Position numbers and translations under genes: made by a program. A model generated the notes under the pieces. That model made no database searches. It was not told where the DNA came from and saw nothing but the letters and a program-made list of their open reading frames with translations. 64,000 bases of DNA from Planomonospora parontospora (GTDB lineage Bacteria > Actinomycetota > Actinomycetes > Streptosporangiales > Streptosporangiaceae). Positions 18,337-28,752 of this stretch are shown in pieces (the first letter of the stretch is position 1; every line of letters starts with the position of its first letter). The DNA is taken from positions 24,370 to 88,369 of the forward strand of contig BMQD01000024.1 in the NCBI GenBank assembly GCA_014647935.1, given 5' to 3'.

Positions 18337-19364
18337 TGGCCGGCCTCGTAAGCCGCCTGTACCGGGGCGAGATCAACGTCGACTTCGTCGGCAAGCAGAA
18401 GCTCTGGTACGGCCTGTCCGCCGTCCTGCTGATCATCTCCATCGCCGGCCTGGTGATCAACGGCCTGAAACTGGGCGTGGAGTTCAAGGGCGGGTCGGTG
18501 TTCTCCTTCAAGGCGCCGACGGCGAGCATCGAACAGGTCCGCGAGACCTTCGGCGACGCCGGGGTCCACCCCATCGTCCAGCAGACCAACAGCGGCTGGC
18601 GGGTCACCACCGAGAGCCTCCCCGCCGAGCAGGTGACCGAGCTCCAGAAGACCGTCGCCGGTGACTTCGGCCTCAGCCAGAACGACGTCACCCTCCAGGT
18701 GATCGGCGCCACGTGGGGCGGCCAGGTCGCCGACAAGGCCGTCATCGGCCTGATCGTCTTCATGCTGGCGATCATCCTGTACCTGACGATGGCCTTCGAG
18801 TGGAAGATGGCGCTGGCCGCCATCGTGGCGCTGCTCCACGACCTGGTGATCACCGCGGGCGTCTACGCGTGGTCCCAGTTCGAGGTCACCCCGGCGACCC
18901 TGCTGGGCTTCCTGACGATCCTCGGCTACTCGCTCTACGACGCGGTCGTCGTGTTCGACATGATCAAGGAGGTCACCGCCAAGCTCGGCACGACCTCGAA
19001 GGTCACCTACACGCAGGCCGCCAACGACGCACTGAACCACACGCTGATCCGCTCGCTGAACACCACCCTGGTGGCGATCCTGCCGGTGGCGGCCATCCTG
19101 TTCATCGGCACCACGCTGTTCGGCGCGGGCACGCTCAAGGACCTGTCGCTGGCGCTGTTCGTCGGCATGATCGTCGGCACGTACTCCTCGCTGTGCGTGG
19201 CGACGCCGCTGCTGGTGACGCTCAAGGAGCGCGAGCCGCGCTACCAGGCGATCGCCCGCAGGCTCGCCGCCACGGGCGCAGGGGCCGGCGCCAAGGCCGC
19301 GCGCCAGCCGGTGCCGGCCGGAGCCGCCACTGCTTCCGGCGGCGAGAAGCGCAAGAAGAAGTAG
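18336..19364 (+). CDS. secF: Protein translocase subunit SecF
   Basis: 342 residues, six predicted helices. It has LYRGEINVDFVGKQKLWYGLS, GVEFKGG, and the C-terminal LLGFLTILGYSLYDAVVVFDMIKE and LNTTLVAILPV motifs of SecF. ATG codons at 18333 and 18336 are both possible; AGGAGG at 18326-18331 favours the second. The C terminus is Ala/Lys-rich and ends in a run of basic residues. It pairs with SecD; a strong terminator follows. Confidence 0.95.
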   Translation: MAGLVSRLYRGEINVDFVGKQKLWYGLSAVLLIISIAGLVINGLKLGVEFKGGSVFSFKAPTASIEQVRETFGDAGVHPIVQQTNSGWRVTTESLPAEQVTELQKTVAGDFGLSQNDVTLQVIGATWGGQVADKAVIGLIVFMLAIILYLTMAFEWKMALAAIVALLHDLVITAGVYAWSQFEVTPATLLGFLTILGYSLYDAVVVFDMIKEVTAKLGTTSKVTYTQAANDALNHTLIRSLNTTLVAILPVAAILFIGTTLFGAGTLKDLSLALFVGMIVGTYSSLCVATPLLVTLKEREPRYQAIARRLAATGAGAGAKAARQPVPAGAATASGGEKRKKK

Positions 19365-19379
19365 ACCGGTACGAGACCG

Positions 19380-19417
19380 CGCCTCCGCCCCCCGTCCGCG
19401 GGGGGCGGAGGCGTTTT
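19380..19417 (+). terminator. Rho-independent terminator of yajC-secDF
   Basis: A perfect 14-bp G/C stem (19380-19393 with 19400-19413), 6-base loop, then TTTT, 15 bases after the secF stop. Confidence 0.88.
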
Positions 19418-19476
19418 CTCCTCGTTCTCGCCGACGGCCCTTTTCGCCGGCGGCGTCTTTCCCGCAGGGGTGGATC

Positions 19477-19995
19477 ATGAGTGACCTGAGCCGGCTGATC
19501 CTGGACCGGATCCGCGACGTGCCCGACTACCCGCAGCCCGGGGTGATGTTCAAGGACATCACCCCGCTGCTCGCCGACCCCGGCGCGTTCGCCGCGGTGA
19601 CGGACGAGCTGGCGGGGCTGCACGAGGTGGACAAGATCGTCGGTATCGAGGCCCGGGGGTTCATCCTGGGGGCTCCGGCGGCCTACAAGGCCCGAGCCGG
19701 GTTCGTTCCGGTGCGCAAAAAGGGCAAACTGCCCGCCGAGACCTTCGAGGCGTCCTACGATCTGGAGTACGGCTCCGCGGTCGTCGAGGTCCACCGGGAC
19801 GCGTTCGCCCCGGACGACCGGGTCCTCATCGTCGACGACGTGCTCGCCACCGGGGGCACGGCGCGCGCGACGGTGGAACTGGTCCGCAGGACGGGAGCCG
19901 AGGTCGTGGCCGTCGCCGTACTGATGGAACTGGCCTTCCTCAAGGGGCGGGAGCGGCTCGACGGGGTGAAAGTGCACCCCCTCGTGGTCGTCTGA
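19477..19995 (+). CDS. apt: Adenine phosphoribosyltransferase
   Basis: 172 residues. The N terminus has IRDVPDYPQPGVMFKDITPLL, then GIEARGFILG, and the PRPP-binding loop VLIVDDVLATGGTA. It converts adenine and PRPP to AMP. It sits directly before rel, the common actinobacterial order linking purine salvage with (p)ppGpp metabolism. The ATG at 19477 is preceded by AGGGGTGG. Confidence 0.95.
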   Translation: MSDLSRLILDRIRDVPDYPQPGVMFKDITPLLADPGAFAAVTDELAGLHEVDKIVGIEARGFILGAPAAYKARAGFVPVRKKGKLPAETFEASYDLEYGSAVVEVHRDAFAPDDRVLIVDDVLATGGTARATVELVRRTGAEVVAVAVLMELAFLKGRERLDGVKVHPLVVV

Positions 19996-20032
19996 TCCAC
20001 CCCGCCGGGGGAAGTACCCGTGCAGGTCTGGA

Positions 20033-20038
20033 TACACT
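20033..20038 (+). promoter_or_regulatory. Candidate rel -10 element
   Basis: TACACT lies 32 bases upstream of the rel GTG, with AGGAG (20061-20065) between them. No obvious -35 hexamer is seen at 17-18 bases. Confidence 0.35.
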
Positions 20039-20070
20039 GAGGGATCTGGACTCGAACGTGAGGAGTCTGA

Positions 20071-22431
20071 GTGCCCCGTGATGTGGTCGTGCCCGACGTG
20101 ACCGCCGACGAAGGCGGTTCCGAGATGGCCGTCCCGGCAGTCGATGCCGGCTCCGCCATGTCCGGAGCCACCGAGGAGAAACCGGCGGTGCGGCGGAGGC
20201 TCGCCCGCTTTGGGGGGCAATGGGGTGGCGCCATGAACCCGGTTCTTGAACCGCTGTTCCGGACGGTCCGCGCGACCCATCCGAAGGCGGACCTGCGGCT
20301 GATCGAGCGGGCCTACGACGTGGCCGCCTACCACCACCGTGATCAGAAGCGCAAGAGCGGCGATCCGTACATCACCCACCCGCTGGCCGTGGCGACGATC
20401 CTGGCCGAGCTGGGCACCGACGACGAGACGCTCTGCGCGGCGCTGCTGCACGACACCGTCGAGGACACCGCCTACAGCCTGGACGAGCTCCGCACCGACT
20501 TCGGCGACAACATCGCGCTGCTGGTCGACGGTGTGACCAAGCTCGACAAGGTCAAGTTCGGCGACGCCGCCCAGGCCGAGACCGTGCGCAAGATGGTCGT
20601 CGCGATGTCCCGCGACATCCGAGTGCTGATCATCAAGCTCGCCGACCGGCTGCACAACATGCGCACCATGCGCTACCTGCCGGAGCACAAGCGGCAGCAG
20701 AAGTCCCGCGAGACACTGGAGATCTTCGCGCCGCTCGCCCACCGGCTGGGGATGAACACCATCAAGTGGGAGCTGGAGGACCTCGCGTTCGCCATGCTCT
20801 ACCCCAAGCGCTACGACGAGATCGCCCGGATGGTGTCGGAGCGGGCCCCGCGCAGGGACCTGTTCCTGCAGGAGGTCATCGAGAAGGTCTTCGCCGACCT
20901 GCGGGAGGCGAAGATCCGCGCGGTGGTCAAGGGCCGGCCCAAGCACTACTACTCGGTCTACCAGAAGATGATCGCCCGCGACGTCGCCTTCGACGACATC
21001 TACGACCTGGTCGGCATCCGGGTGCTGGTGGACACGGTCCGCGACTGCTACGCCGCCCTCGGAACGATCCACGCGCGGTGGAACCCGGTGCCCGGCCGGT
21101 TCAAGGACTACATCGCGATGCCCAAGTTCAACATGTACCAGTCGCTGCACACCACGGTGATCGGTCCCGAGGGCAAGCCGGTGGAGCTGCAGATCCGCAC
21201 GCACGCCATGCACCACCGCTCCGAGTACGGCGTCGCCGCGCACTGGAAGTACAAGGAGGAGATGAACTCCTCCGGGCCCGCGGGGGCGAAGCTGAAGAGC
21301 GCCGGCGACATGGCCTGGCTCCGCCAGCTCCTGGACTGGCAGAAGGAGACCGCCGACCCGGGCGAGTTCCTGGAGTCGCTCCGCTTCGACCTGTCGGTCT
21401 CCGAGGTCTACGTCTTCACCCCCCGGGGCCAGGTCATGGCCCTGCCGGAGGGTGCGACGCCGGTCGACTTCGCCTACGCCGTGCACACCGAGGTCGGCCA
21501 CCGCTGCATCGGCGCCCGGGTCAACGGCCGCCTGGTGCCGCTGGAGTCCCGGCTGAGCAACGGCGACACCGTCGAGATCTTCACCTCCAAGTCGCCCGAC
21601 GCGGGCCCGTCCCGCGACTGGCTGAAGTTCGTCAAGTCCGGCCGGGCCCGCAACAAGATCCGTCAGTGGTTCTCCAAGGAGCGCCGCGAGACCGCGATCG
21701 AGGCGGGCAAGGAGGCCATCGGCCGCGCCATGCGCAAGCAGGGGCTGCCGCTGCAGCGCCTGATGTCCGGAGAGTCCCTGCTGACGCTCGCCAGGGAGCT
21801 GCGCTACCCGGACGTCTCCTCGCTCTACGCGGCCGTCGGAGAGGGCCACACGGCCGCCCAGACGGTCGTGCAGAAGCTGGTGCAGTCCATCGGGGGAGTG
21901 GAGGGCGCCGAGGAGGACATCGCCGAGGCGGCGGTCCCGACGAAGCTGCGCGGCCGCCCCCGGGCCGGCGGCGGCGGCGCGGGCGTGGTGGTGGCCGGCG
22001 ACTCCGACGTGTGGGTACGGCTCTCGCGCTGCTGCACTCCGGTCCCCGGGGACGAGATCGTCGGCTTCGTCACCCGCGGGCACGGCGTGTCGGTGCACCG
22101 CAGCAACTGCCCCAACGTGGAGCAGCTCCGGTCCGAGCCGGACCGGCTGGTGCAGGTCGCCTGGTCGCCCGGGGACGACTCGGTCTTCCTCGTCGCCATC
22201 CAGGTGGAGGCGCTGGACCGGCCCCGCCTGCTGTCGGACGTCACCCGGACCCTGTCCGACCAGCACGTGAACATCCTGTCGGCGTCGGTGACGACCTCCC
22301 GCGACCGGGTCGCGATCAGCAAGTTCACCTTCGAGATGGGCGACCCCAAGCACCTGGGCCACGTCCTGAAGGCCGTCCGCAACATCCAGGGCGTCTACGA
22401 CGTCTACCGGGTGAGCGGCGCCGGTTCCTGA
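20071..22431 (+). CDS. rel: Bifunctional (p)ppGpp synthetase/hydrolase Rel
   Basis: 786 residues with the full long-RSH layout: variable N terminus (1-60), HD hydrolase domain with His127-Asp128 in LLHDTVEDT, synthetase domain with RFKD (343-346) and SLHTTV, TGS domain (from about 445, [16 protein letters not shown]), Cys-containing conserved domain ([15 protein letters not shown]) and ACT domain. RFKD rather than ExDD and the intact HD motif mark the bifunctional Rel type. It makes ppGpp from GTP/GDP and ATP on starved ribosomes and degrades it. GTG at 20071 has AGGAG upstream. Confidence 0.96.
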   Translation: MPRDVVVPDVTADEGGSEMAVPAVDAGSAMSGATEEKPAVRRRLARFGGQWGGAMNPVLEPLFRTVRATHPKADLRLIERAYDVAAYHHRDQKRKSGDPYITHPLAVATILAELGTDDETLCAALLHDTVEDTAYSLDELRTDFGDNIALLVDGVTKLDKVKFGDAAQAETVRKMVVAMSRDIRVLIIKLADRLHNMRTMRYLPEHKRQQKSRETLEIFAPLAHRLGMNTIKWELEDLAFAMLYPKRYDEIARMVSERAPRRDLFLQEVIEKVFADLREAKIRAVVKGRPKHYYSVYQKMIARDVAFDDIYDLVGIRVLVDTVRDCYAALGTIHARWNPVPGRFKDYIAMPKFNMYQSLHTTVIGPEGKPVELQIRTHAMHHRSEYGVAAHWKYKEEMNSSGPAGAKLKSAGDMAWLRQLLDWQKETADPGEFLESLRFDLSVSEVYVFTPRGQVMALPEGATPVDFAYAVHTEVGHRCIGARVNGRLVPLESRLSNGDTVEIFTSKSPDAGPSRDWLKFVKSGRARNKIRQWFSKERRETAIEAGKEAIGRAMRKQGLPLQRLMSGESLLTLARELRYPDVSSLYAAVGEGHTAAQTVVQKLVQSIGGVEGAEEDIAEAAVPTKLRGRPRAGGGGAGVVVAGDSDVWVRLSRCCTPVPGDEIVGFVTRGHGVSVHRSNCPNVEQLRSEPDRLVQVAWSPGDDSVFLVAIQVEALDRPRLLSDVTRTLSDQHVNILSASVTTSRDRVAISKFTFEMGDPKHLGHVLKAVRNIQGVYDVYRVSGAGS

Positions 22432-22560
22432 CGGGCGGCTCCTGCCGAGGGCCGGGCCGCGACGGACGGCTCCGCAGGGGAGCCGGGCCCCGACGAGCGG
22501 TTCGCCGGGAGCGGAGAGGGCCGGGCCCTTCCCGTCCTGGTCCTTCCCACCCGGGCCGGA

Positions 22561-22609
22561 AGCCGGACCGGGGGCGCGTCCTGCCGCAGGACGCGCCCCC
22601 GGTCCGGCT
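22561..22609. terminator. Bidirectional terminator between rel and the DUF349 gene
   Basis: A perfect 24-bp inverted repeat (22561-22584 with 22586-22609) around one base, lying between two convergent genes. Being palindromic it can end transcription from both sides; T-runs are short. Confidence 0.78.
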
Positions 22610-22617
22610 TCAGCCGG

Positions 22618-23868
22618 TCAGGAGAACTCGGCGAGCGTGCGCTCGGCCTCCTCCAGCCAGGAGCGGCGGGCGGTCAGCGCCTCCTCCGCGTCCTTGACGT
22701 CCTTGTCCTTGCCCGCGGCCGAGGCCTTGGCCAGGCGGGCCTCCAGCTGCTCGATGGACTTGCGGAGCTGGTCCACCGTGTTCTGGGCGCGGGCGCGGGC
22801 CTCGGGGTTGGAGCGCTTCCACTCCGCCTCCTCGGCCTTGCGGACCGCGTCGTCGACCTTGCGCAACCCGCCCTCCAGCCGGTCGCGCTGCTCGCGCGGG
22901 ACGGGACCGGCCTCCTCCCAGCGCTCCAGGATGCCGCGCAGGGCGGCCCGGGCGGCGCGGGCGTCGGTGACCGGGAGGATCCGCTCGGCCTCGGTCAGGA
23001 GCCGCTCCTTGACCTCGGCGTTGGCCGCGAACGAGGCGTCCCGCTCGGCGAAGACCGCGGAGCGGGCCTGGAAGAACTGGTCCTGGGCGGCCTTGAACCG
23101 GTTCCAGAGCTCGTCCTCGACCTCGCGGGAGGCCCGGCCCGCCGTCTTCCACTGCCGCATCAGCTCGCGGTAGGCCGACGCGGTGGCGCCCCAGTCGGTG
23201 GAGGAGGCCAGGGCCTCCGCCTCGGCGACGATCCGCTCCTTGGCGGAGCGGATGCCCTCGCGCTGCTCGTCCAGCCCCGCGAAGTAGACCTTGCGGCGCT
23301 TGGCGAAGGCCGTACGGGCGGCCGACAGGCGCTTCCACAGCGCCGCCTCGGTGACCCGGTCGATCCGCTCGGCGGCCTTCCACTCCTCCACCAGCTGACG
23401 CAGGCGCTCGCCGCCCGTCTTCCAGTGGGTGGTGGACTCCGCCACGCTCTCCGCCTCGGCGACGATCCGCTCCTTGACGGCCTTGGCCTCGGCGCGGGCC
23501 ACCTCGCGGGCGGCCTTGACCTCCTCCCGGCGCTGCCCCACCAGTTCGGTGAGGGCGTCCAGCCGCTTCAGCAGCGAGTCCAGGTCGCCGACGGCGTGGG
23601 CGTCGGTGATGGACTCGCGGAGCTTCGCGACCGTCGCCTCGGCCTGGGCGGGGGCCAGGTCCGTGCCGCGGACCCGCTGCTCCAGCAGCGTGACCTGCCC
23701 GGCCAGCTCGTCGAACTTGCGGCGGAAGTAGGCGAGCGCCTCCTCCGGTTCGCCGGCCTGCCAGGACCCGACGGCCCGCTCTCCCTCAGCCGTACGCACG
23801 TAGACGGTGCCGTCGTCGTCTACCCGGCCCCACGGGTCGGTGCTCACCGTGTCCTCCCGCACTTTCAT
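22618..23868 (-). CDS. DUF349 coiled-coil protein
   Basis: 416 residues. A short N-terminal region (WGRVDDDGTVYVRT...GERAVGSW) is followed by long charged helices with repeated DUF349 units: W-K-x-A-x-R and LWxRFxxAxxxFFxxR patterns recur about every 75 residues (ERIDRVTEAALWKRL, GRASREVEDELWNRF, GPVPREQRDRLEGGL). Probably soluble and elongated. GGGAGGG precedes the ATG. Function unknown; the position beside rel, convergent with it, is a repeated actinobacterial arrangement. Confidence 0.88.
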   Translation of the reverse strand: MKVREDTVSTDPWGRVDDDGTVYVRTAEGERAVGSWQAGEPEEALAYFRRKFDELAGQVTLLEQRVRGTDLAPAQAEATVAKLRESITDAHAVGDLDSLLKRLDALTELVGQRREEVKAAREVARAEAKAVKERIVAEAESVAESTTHWKTGGERLRQLVEEWKAAERIDRVTEAALWKRLSAARTAFAKRRKVYFAGLDEQREGIRSAKERIVAEAEALASSTDWGATASAYRELMRQWKTAGRASREVEDELWNRFKAAQDQFFQARSAVFAERDASFAANAEVKERLLTEAERILPVTDARAARAALRGILERWEEAGPVPREQRDRLEGGLRKVDDAVRKAEEAEWKRSNPEARARAQNTVDQLRKSIEQLEARLAKASAAGKDKDVKDAEEALTARRSWLEEAERTLAEFS

Positions 23869-23916
23869 CAGCCCTCCCAGGACCGTCGGCCCCGGATTCT
23901 GTTTGGTTGTATTACG

Positions 23917-24762
23917 TCAGCTCTTGGATGACATTGTCACGTCTTTGATCTCAACGGTTTCCTTCGGGGCTCCGGTGCCGTCGGCTCCCGGAGTGATGAC
24001 GCCGCCCTTGTTGACCTTGTCGACGATCTCCAGGCCCTTGGTAACCGTACCGAACGGCGTGTAGTTCGGGCCCAGCTCGGCGTCGCCGTACACGATGAAG
24101 AACTGGCTGCCGTTGGTGTTGGGGCCGCTGTTGGCCATGGCGACCACGCCGCGGGTGTACTTGGCGCCGGTGAGGTTCTCGTCCACGAAACGGTATCCGG
24201 GGCCGCCCTGGCCGTCGGTGGCGCCCTTGCCGTCGGCCTTGGCCAGCGGGTCGCCGCACTGCAGGACCGGGAACCGGTCGGAGCCCAGGCGGTGGCACCT
24301 GGTCCCGTCGAAGTAGCCCTTCTCCGCGAGGAAGGCGAAGGATCCGACCGTGCAGGGGGTCTTCGCGGCGTCCAGCTCGATGACGATGTCGCCCCGGTTG
24401 GTGGCGAGGGTCATCGTCTTGGGGGAGGTGTCCACCTTGGCCGGGGGAGTGCCGACGTCCTTGACCGTGCCGCCCGGGGAGGCGACGTAGCCGCAGGTGC
24501 CGGTGGCCGGGTCGAAGGCCTTGGGCTCGGCGGCGGCCGCGCTCGCCGACGCGGAGGGCTCCGCGCTCGCCGAGGTGGTGGCGGGGTCCTCGCCCCCGAG
24601 CAGGACGGTCGCGGCGACGACGGCGCCCACGACCACCACGGTGGCCACGCTGCTCCCGATGATCGTCATTCGCTTGGCCCTGGCCTCGCGCTCCACGCGT
24701 CGCTGCATCTGCCGCTCGTAGTGCTCGCGAGCCAGTTGCTTCTGGCGGTCCTTGCCGCTCAC
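23917..24762 (-). CDS. Membrane-anchored cyclophilin-type peptidyl-prolyl isomerase (paralogue 1)
   Basis: 281 residues. A basic, charged cytoplasmic N terminus (1-30), one membrane helix (about 33-56, IIGSSVATVVVVGAVVAATVL), a Ser/Ala-rich linker, then the cyclophilin domain: NRGDIVIELDA, CTVGSFAFLAEKGYFDGTRCHRL, GVVAMANSGPNTNGSQFFI and YTPFGTVTKGLEIVDKV. It should isomerise prolyl bonds in exported proteins at the outer membrane face. GTG at 24762 follows GGAGGG. A second copy of the same design lies at 30161-31045. Confidence 0.9.
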   Translation of the reverse strand: MSGKDRQKQLAREHYERQMQRRVEREARAKRMTIIGSSVATVVVVGAVVAATVLLGGEDPATTSASAEPSASASAAAAEPKAFDPATGTCGYVASPGGTVKDVGTPPAKVDTSPKTMTLATNRGDIVIELDAAKTPCTVGSFAFLAEKGYFDGTRCHRLGSDRFPVLQCGDPLAKADGKGATDGQGGPGYRFVDENLTGAKYTRGVVAMANSGPNTNGSQFFIVYGDAELGPNYTPFGTVTKGLEIVDKVNKGGVITPGADGTGAPKETVEIKDVTMSSKS

Positions 24763-24810
24763 CGCTTCGCCCTCCCGGGTGCCGGAGTGTTCAGATATCG
24801 AGGTGGGCGA

Positions 24811-24816
24811 ATCGTA
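24811..24816 (-). promoter_or_regulatory. Candidate -10 element for the cyclophilin gene
   Basis: TACGAT on the minus strand, about 50 bases upstream of the GTG, in the 148-base divergent region with the MBL-hydrolase gene. On the plus strand, TACATT at 24871-24876 is a similar candidate for the hydrolase operon. Confidence 0.3.
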
Positions 24817-24910
24817 TCGGCCGGAGGGTCATGATTCGCAGCCCGCAGACCCTCACCGGTACCCTTCGGTTACATTCCCATCCGCATTCTTGACGAGACA
24901 GCTGAGGCAG

Positions 24911-25606
24911 ATGCTCATCGCCGGCTTTCCCGCAGGGTCCTTCCAGACCAACTGCTACGTCGTCGCTCCCGCCGCCGGCGAGGAGTGCGTCATCGTCGAT
25001 CCGGGGCAGAACGCGGTCGGCGACCTGGACGACGTGCTGCGTGAGCACCGCCTCAAGCCGGTCGCCGTGCTGGTCACCCACGGTCACCTCGACCACATGT
25101 GGTCGGTCGCCCCGGTCTGCGGCGCGCGCGACGTCCCGGCGTGGATCCACCCCGAGGACCGCGAGCTGCTCTCGGACCCCGGCAAGGGGCTGTCGCTGGC
25201 AACGCGCCAGCAGCTGTTCGGCGGGCTGACCTTCACCGAGCCGGACGACGTGCGCGAGCTCGCCGACGGCGAGGTGCTCCACCTGGCCGGCCTGGAGCTC
25301 ACCGTCGACCACACGCCCGGCCATACCAGGGGGTCGGTGACGTTCAGGCTGCCCCGCACGGACGAGATCCCGGACGTGATGTTCTCGGGCGACCTGCTGT
25401 TCGCCGGCTCCATCGGCCGCACCGACCTTCCGGGCGGTGACTACCCGACCATCCTGCGCAGCCTGGCGGCCAAGTGCCTGCCGCTGCCGGACGACACGGC
25501 GGTCCTGCCCGGCCACGGACCACAGACCACGATCGGCACCGAGCGCGCCACCAACCCGTATCTCGCGGAGGCCGCCCCGTTCGCCGGTCCCACCAGGGGA
25601 ATCTAG
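24911..25606 (+). CDS. MBL-fold metallo-hydrolase (glyoxalase II-like)
   Basis: 231 residues with the metallo-beta-lactamase metal signature THGHLDH and downstream HTPGHT, FSGDLLF and LPGHGPQT. The pattern [13 protein letters not shown] at the N terminus is typical of the glyoxalase II-like hydrolases found before hisS in actinobacteria. Substrate unknown (thioester hydrolysis is possible). The ATG at 24911 has GAGG 3 bases upstream; the longer open frame to 24752 is not conserved. hisS starts 5 bases downstream of the stop. Confidence 0.88.
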   Translation: MLIAGFPAGSFQTNCYVVAPAAGEECVIVDPGQNAVGDLDDVLREHRLKPVAVLVTHGHLDHMWSVAPVCGARDVPAWIHPEDRELLSDPGKGLSLATRQQLFGGLTFTEPDDVRELADGEVLHLAGLELTVDHTPGHTRGSVTFRLPRTDEIPDVMFSGDLLFAGSIGRTDLPGGDYPTILRSLAAKCLPLPDDTAVLPGHGPQTTIGTERATNPYLAEAAPFAGPTRGI

Positions 25607-25611
25607 AGACC

Positions 25612-26874
25612 ATGACCTTCCAGGCGCCCAAGGGCACCTTCGACTGGCTGCCGCCGCGTTCCGAGCGGGTCCTCGCCGTGCGCGAGGCGCTCGTCGCCCC
25701 GGTCCGCCGCGCGGGCTACGGCTACATCGAGACGCCGACCTTCGAGGACACCGCGCTGTTCGTCCGCGGTGTCGGGGAGTCGACCGACGTCGTCTCCAAG
25801 GAGATGTACACCTTCACCGACAAGGGCGGGCGCTCCATCACGCTGCGCCCGGAGGGCACCGCGCCGGTCGTGCGGGCCGTCCTCCAGCACGGCCTGCACA
25901 ACGGGCAGCTCCCGGTCAAGCTCTGGTACTCCGGGAGCCAGTTCCGCTACGAGCGGGCGCAGAAGGGCCGCTACCGCCACTTCTCACAGGTCGGCGCCGA
26001 GGCCCTCGGGGCCGAGGACCCGGCGCTGGACGCCGAGCTGGTCCTGCTGGCCGCGGACGGCTTCGCCGCCCTGGGCCTGACCGGGGTGCGGCTACTGCTC
26101 AACACTCTGGGCTGCAAGGAGTGCCGCCCCGCCTACCGCGCCGCGCTCCAGGAGTTCCTGCGCGCCCTCGACCTGGACGAGCCCACCCGGGCCCGGATCG
26201 AGATCAACCCGTTGCGCGTGCTCGACGACAAGCGGCCCGAGGTGCAGGCGCAGCTCGCCGGCGCGCCCCTGGTCGTCGACCACCTGTGCGAGGCGTGCAA
26301 GGCCTACCACGAGGAGGTCCGCGCCCTGCTGGCCGCCGCGGGCCTGGCCTACACCGACGACCCGCGGCTGGTCCGCGGCCTCGACTACTACACGCGCACC
26401 ACCTTCGAGTTCGTCCACGACGGCCTGGGCTCGCAGTCGGCGGTCGGCGGCGGCGGCCGCTACGACGGGCTGAGCGAGATGATCGGCGGCCCGGCGCTGC
26501 CGAGCGTCGGCTGGGCCCTCGGCGTGGACCGGACGATCCTGGCCATGGAGGCCGAGGGACTGCTGGAGGAGGACGGCGCGCACCAGCGGGTACAGGTGTA
26601 CGGTGTGCCGCTGGGGGAGGAGGCGCGCCGCCGGATGTTCCAGCTCGTCGCCGAGCTGCGCCGGGCCGGTCTGGCCGCCGACATGGCGTTCGGCGGCAAG
26701 GGCGTCAAGGGGGCCATGAAGGGCGCCGACCGCTCCGGGGCCCGCTACGCGCTGATCCTGGGCGGCCGCGACCTCGAGGCGCAGGCCGTACAGCTGAAGG
26801 ACCTGACCACCGCAGAGCAGACCGAGGTGCCGTTGGCCGAGGTCGTCGACATCCTGAAGGGGAAGTTTTCGTGA
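25612..26874 (+). CDS. hisS: Histidyl-tRNA synthetase
   Basis: 420 residues, class II aaRS. Motif 1 region [16 protein letters not shown], motif 2 [13 protein letters not shown]...[15 protein letters not shown], the HisA signature [14 protein letters not shown], motif 3 [11 protein letters not shown], and an anticodon-binding C-terminal domain. It charges tRNA-His. The ATG follows the hydrolase stop by 5 bases and lacks a strong Shine-Dalgarno, suggesting coupling. The stop overlaps the aspS GTG by four bases. Confidence 0.96.
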   Translation: MTFQAPKGTFDWLPPRSERVLAVREALVAPVRRAGYGYIETPTFEDTALFVRGVGESTDVVSKEMYTFTDKGGRSITLRPEGTAPVVRAVLQHGLHNGQLPVKLWYSGSQFRYERAQKGRYRHFSQVGAEALGAEDPALDAELVLLAADGFAALGLTGVRLLLNTLGCKECRPAYRAALQEFLRALDLDEPTRARIEINPLRVLDDKRPEVQAQLAGAPLVVDHLCEACKAYHEEVRALLAAAGLAYTDDPRLVRGLDYYTRTTFEFVHDGLGSQSAVGGGGRYDGLSEMIGGPALPSVGWALGVDRTILAMEAEGLLEEDGAHQRVQVYGVPLGEEARRRMFQLVAELRRAGLAADMAFGGKGVKGAMKGADRSGARYALILGGRDLEAQAVQLKDLTTAEQTEVPLAEVVDILKGKFS

Positions 26875-28628
26875 TTCGCACGCACACCGCGGGATCGCTG
26901 CGCGAGCAGCACGCGGGGGAGCAGGTGACGCTGGCCGGATGGGTGGCGCGCCGCCGTGACCACGGCGGTGTGGTCTTCATCGACCTGCGGGACGCCTCGG
27001 GCTCGGCACAGGTGGTCTTCCGCGAGGAGGACGACGCGCACGGCCTGCGTGCCGAATACTGCGTGAAGGTCGTCGGGGAGGTGCGGATCCGGCCCGAGGG
27101 CAACGAGAACCCCGACCTGCCGACCGGTGCGATCGAGGTCGTCGCCTCCGAGGTGGAGGTGCTGAGCGAGTCCGCGCCGCTGCCGTTCCCCATCGAGGGC
27201 AACGCGGGCGTCTCCGAGGAGGCGCGGCTGAAGTACCGCTACCTCGACATCCGCCGCCAGCAGGTCGCCCAGGCCATGCGGATCCGCTCCAAGGCCACCT
27301 ACCTGGCCAACGAGGTGATGAACGAGCACGGGTTCGTCTACGTCGAGACCCCGACGCTCACCCGCTCCACGCCCGAGGGCGCCCGCGACTTCCTGGTCCC
27401 GGTCCGCCTGCAGCCGGGCAGCTGGTACGCGCTGCCGCAGTCGCCGCAGCTGTTCAAGCAGCTGCTGCAGGTCGCCGGCCTGGAGCGCTACTACCAGCTC
27501 GCCAAGTGCTACCGCGACGAGGACCTGCGCGCCGACCGGCAGCCGGAGTTCACCCAGATCGACATCGAGATGTCCTTCGTGGACCAGGACGACGTCATCG
27601 CCCTGGGCGAGGCGCTGATCGGCCGCATCTGGAAGGAGACGATCGGCTACGAGCTGCCGACGCCGCTGCCCCGGATGACCTACGCCGAGGCCATGGCCCG
27701 CTACGGCTCGGACAAGCCGGACCTGCGGTTCGGCTGCGAGCTGGTCGAGATGACGGAGTTCTTCGCCGGGACGTCCTTCCGGGTCTTCCAGGCGCCGTAC
27801 GTCGGCGCCGTGGTCATGCCCGGCGGCGCCTCCCAGACCCGCAAGGAGCTGGACGCCTGGCAGGAGTGGGCCAAGTCGCGCGGCGCCCGGGGCCTGGCCT
27901 ACGTGCTGGTCGGCGAGGACGGCACGCTCGGCGGCCCGGTCGCCAAGAACCTGTCGGAGACCGAGACCGCGGGCCTGGCCGCGAAGGTGGGCGCCAAGCC
28001 CGGCGACGCGGTCTTCTTCGCGGCTGGCAGGCCCGCCGACTCCCGCGACCTGCTCGGCGCGGCCCGCCTGGAGATCGGCCGCCGCTGCGGCCTGATCGAC
28101 GAGTCGGCGTGGAACTTCCTCTGGGTCGTCGACGCGCCCATGTTCGAGCCCGTCTACGACGACGTCGGCCGCCAGTCCGGCTGGACCGCGGTGCACCACC
28201 CGTTCACCGGTCCCAAGCCCGAGTGGGCCGACACCTTCCAGGACAACCCGGGCGAGGCCCTGGCCTACGCCTACGACATGGTCTGCAACGGCATGGAGAT
28301 CGGCGGCGGCTCGATCCGGATCCACCGCGCCGAGATGCAGCAGCGCGTCTTCGACGTGCTCGGCATCTCCAAGGAGGAGGCCGAGAGCAAGTTCGGCTTC
28401 CTGCTGGAGGCGTTCAAGTACGGCCCGCCGCCGCACGGCGGCATCGCCTACGGCTGGGACCGGATCTGCATGCTGCTGGCGGGCGGCGACTCGATCCGCG
28501 ACGTCATCGCCTTCCCGAAGACGGCCTCCGGCTTCGACCCGCTGACCGGCGCGCCCACCCCGATCACGGGTGAGCAGCGCAAGGAGGCGGGCGTCGACGC
28601 CAAGCCCAAGGCGGCGGCCGAGGCCTGA
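26871..28628 (+). CDS. aspS: Aspartyl-tRNA synthetase, probably non-discriminating (Asp/Asn)
   Basis: 585 residues, bacterial-type AspRS: OB-fold anticodon domain ([19 protein letters not shown]), class II core with the [12 protein letters not shown] and [18 protein letters not shown] motifs, GAD insertion and motif 3 ([11 protein letters not shown]). Position 31 is His and Gly77 aligns with Gly82 of Pseudomonas aeruginosa AspRS; both residues mark enzymes that also charge tRNA-Asn with Asp, later amidated by GatCAB. This is inference by alignment from memory. GTG at 26871 overlaps the hisS stop. Confidence 0.95.
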   Translation: MIRTHTAGSLREQHAGEQVTLAGWVARRRDHGGVVFIDLRDASGSAQVVFREEDDAHGLRAEYCVKVVGEVRIRPEGNENPDLPTGAIEVVASEVEVLSESAPLPFPIEGNAGVSEEARLKYRYLDIRRQQVAQAMRIRSKATYLANEVMNEHGFVYVETPTLTRSTPEGARDFLVPVRLQPGSWYALPQSPQLFKQLLQVAGLERYYQLAKCYRDEDLRADRQPEFTQIDIEMSFVDQDDVIALGEALIGRIWKETIGYELPTPLPRMTYAEAMARYGSDKPDLRFGCELVEMTEFFAGTSFRVFQAPYVGAVVMPGGASQTRKELDAWQEWAKSRGARGLAYVLVGEDGTLGGPVAKNLSETETAGLAAKVGAKPGDAVFFAAGRPADSRDLLGAARLEIGRRCGLIDESAWNFLWVVDAPMFEPVYDDVGRQSGWTAVHHPFTGPKPEWADTFQDNPGEALAYAYDMVCNGMEIGGGSIRIHRAEMQQRVFDVLGISKEEAESKFGFLLEAFKYGPPPHGGIAYGWDRICMLLAGGDSIRDVIAFPKTASGFDPLTGAPTPITGEQRKEAGVDAKPKAAAEA

Positions 28629-28706
28629 CCTGCGGGCATGCCGCCGGGGCTCCGGCACGTTCGGGGCCCCGGGCCGGGGAGTCGTCCCGGCGCGTCCGGA
28701 GCCGGG

Positions 28707-28733
28707 CCGGCGTCCCTGCGGGACCGACGCCGG
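28707..28733. terminator. Hairpin between convergent aspS and P450 genes
   Basis: An 8-bp stem (28707-28714 with 28726-28733) and 11-base loop in the 124-base convergent gap. No T-run on either side; weak call. Confidence 0.4.
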
Positions 28734-28752
28734 GCGGGCCGCGCCGGCGCCT

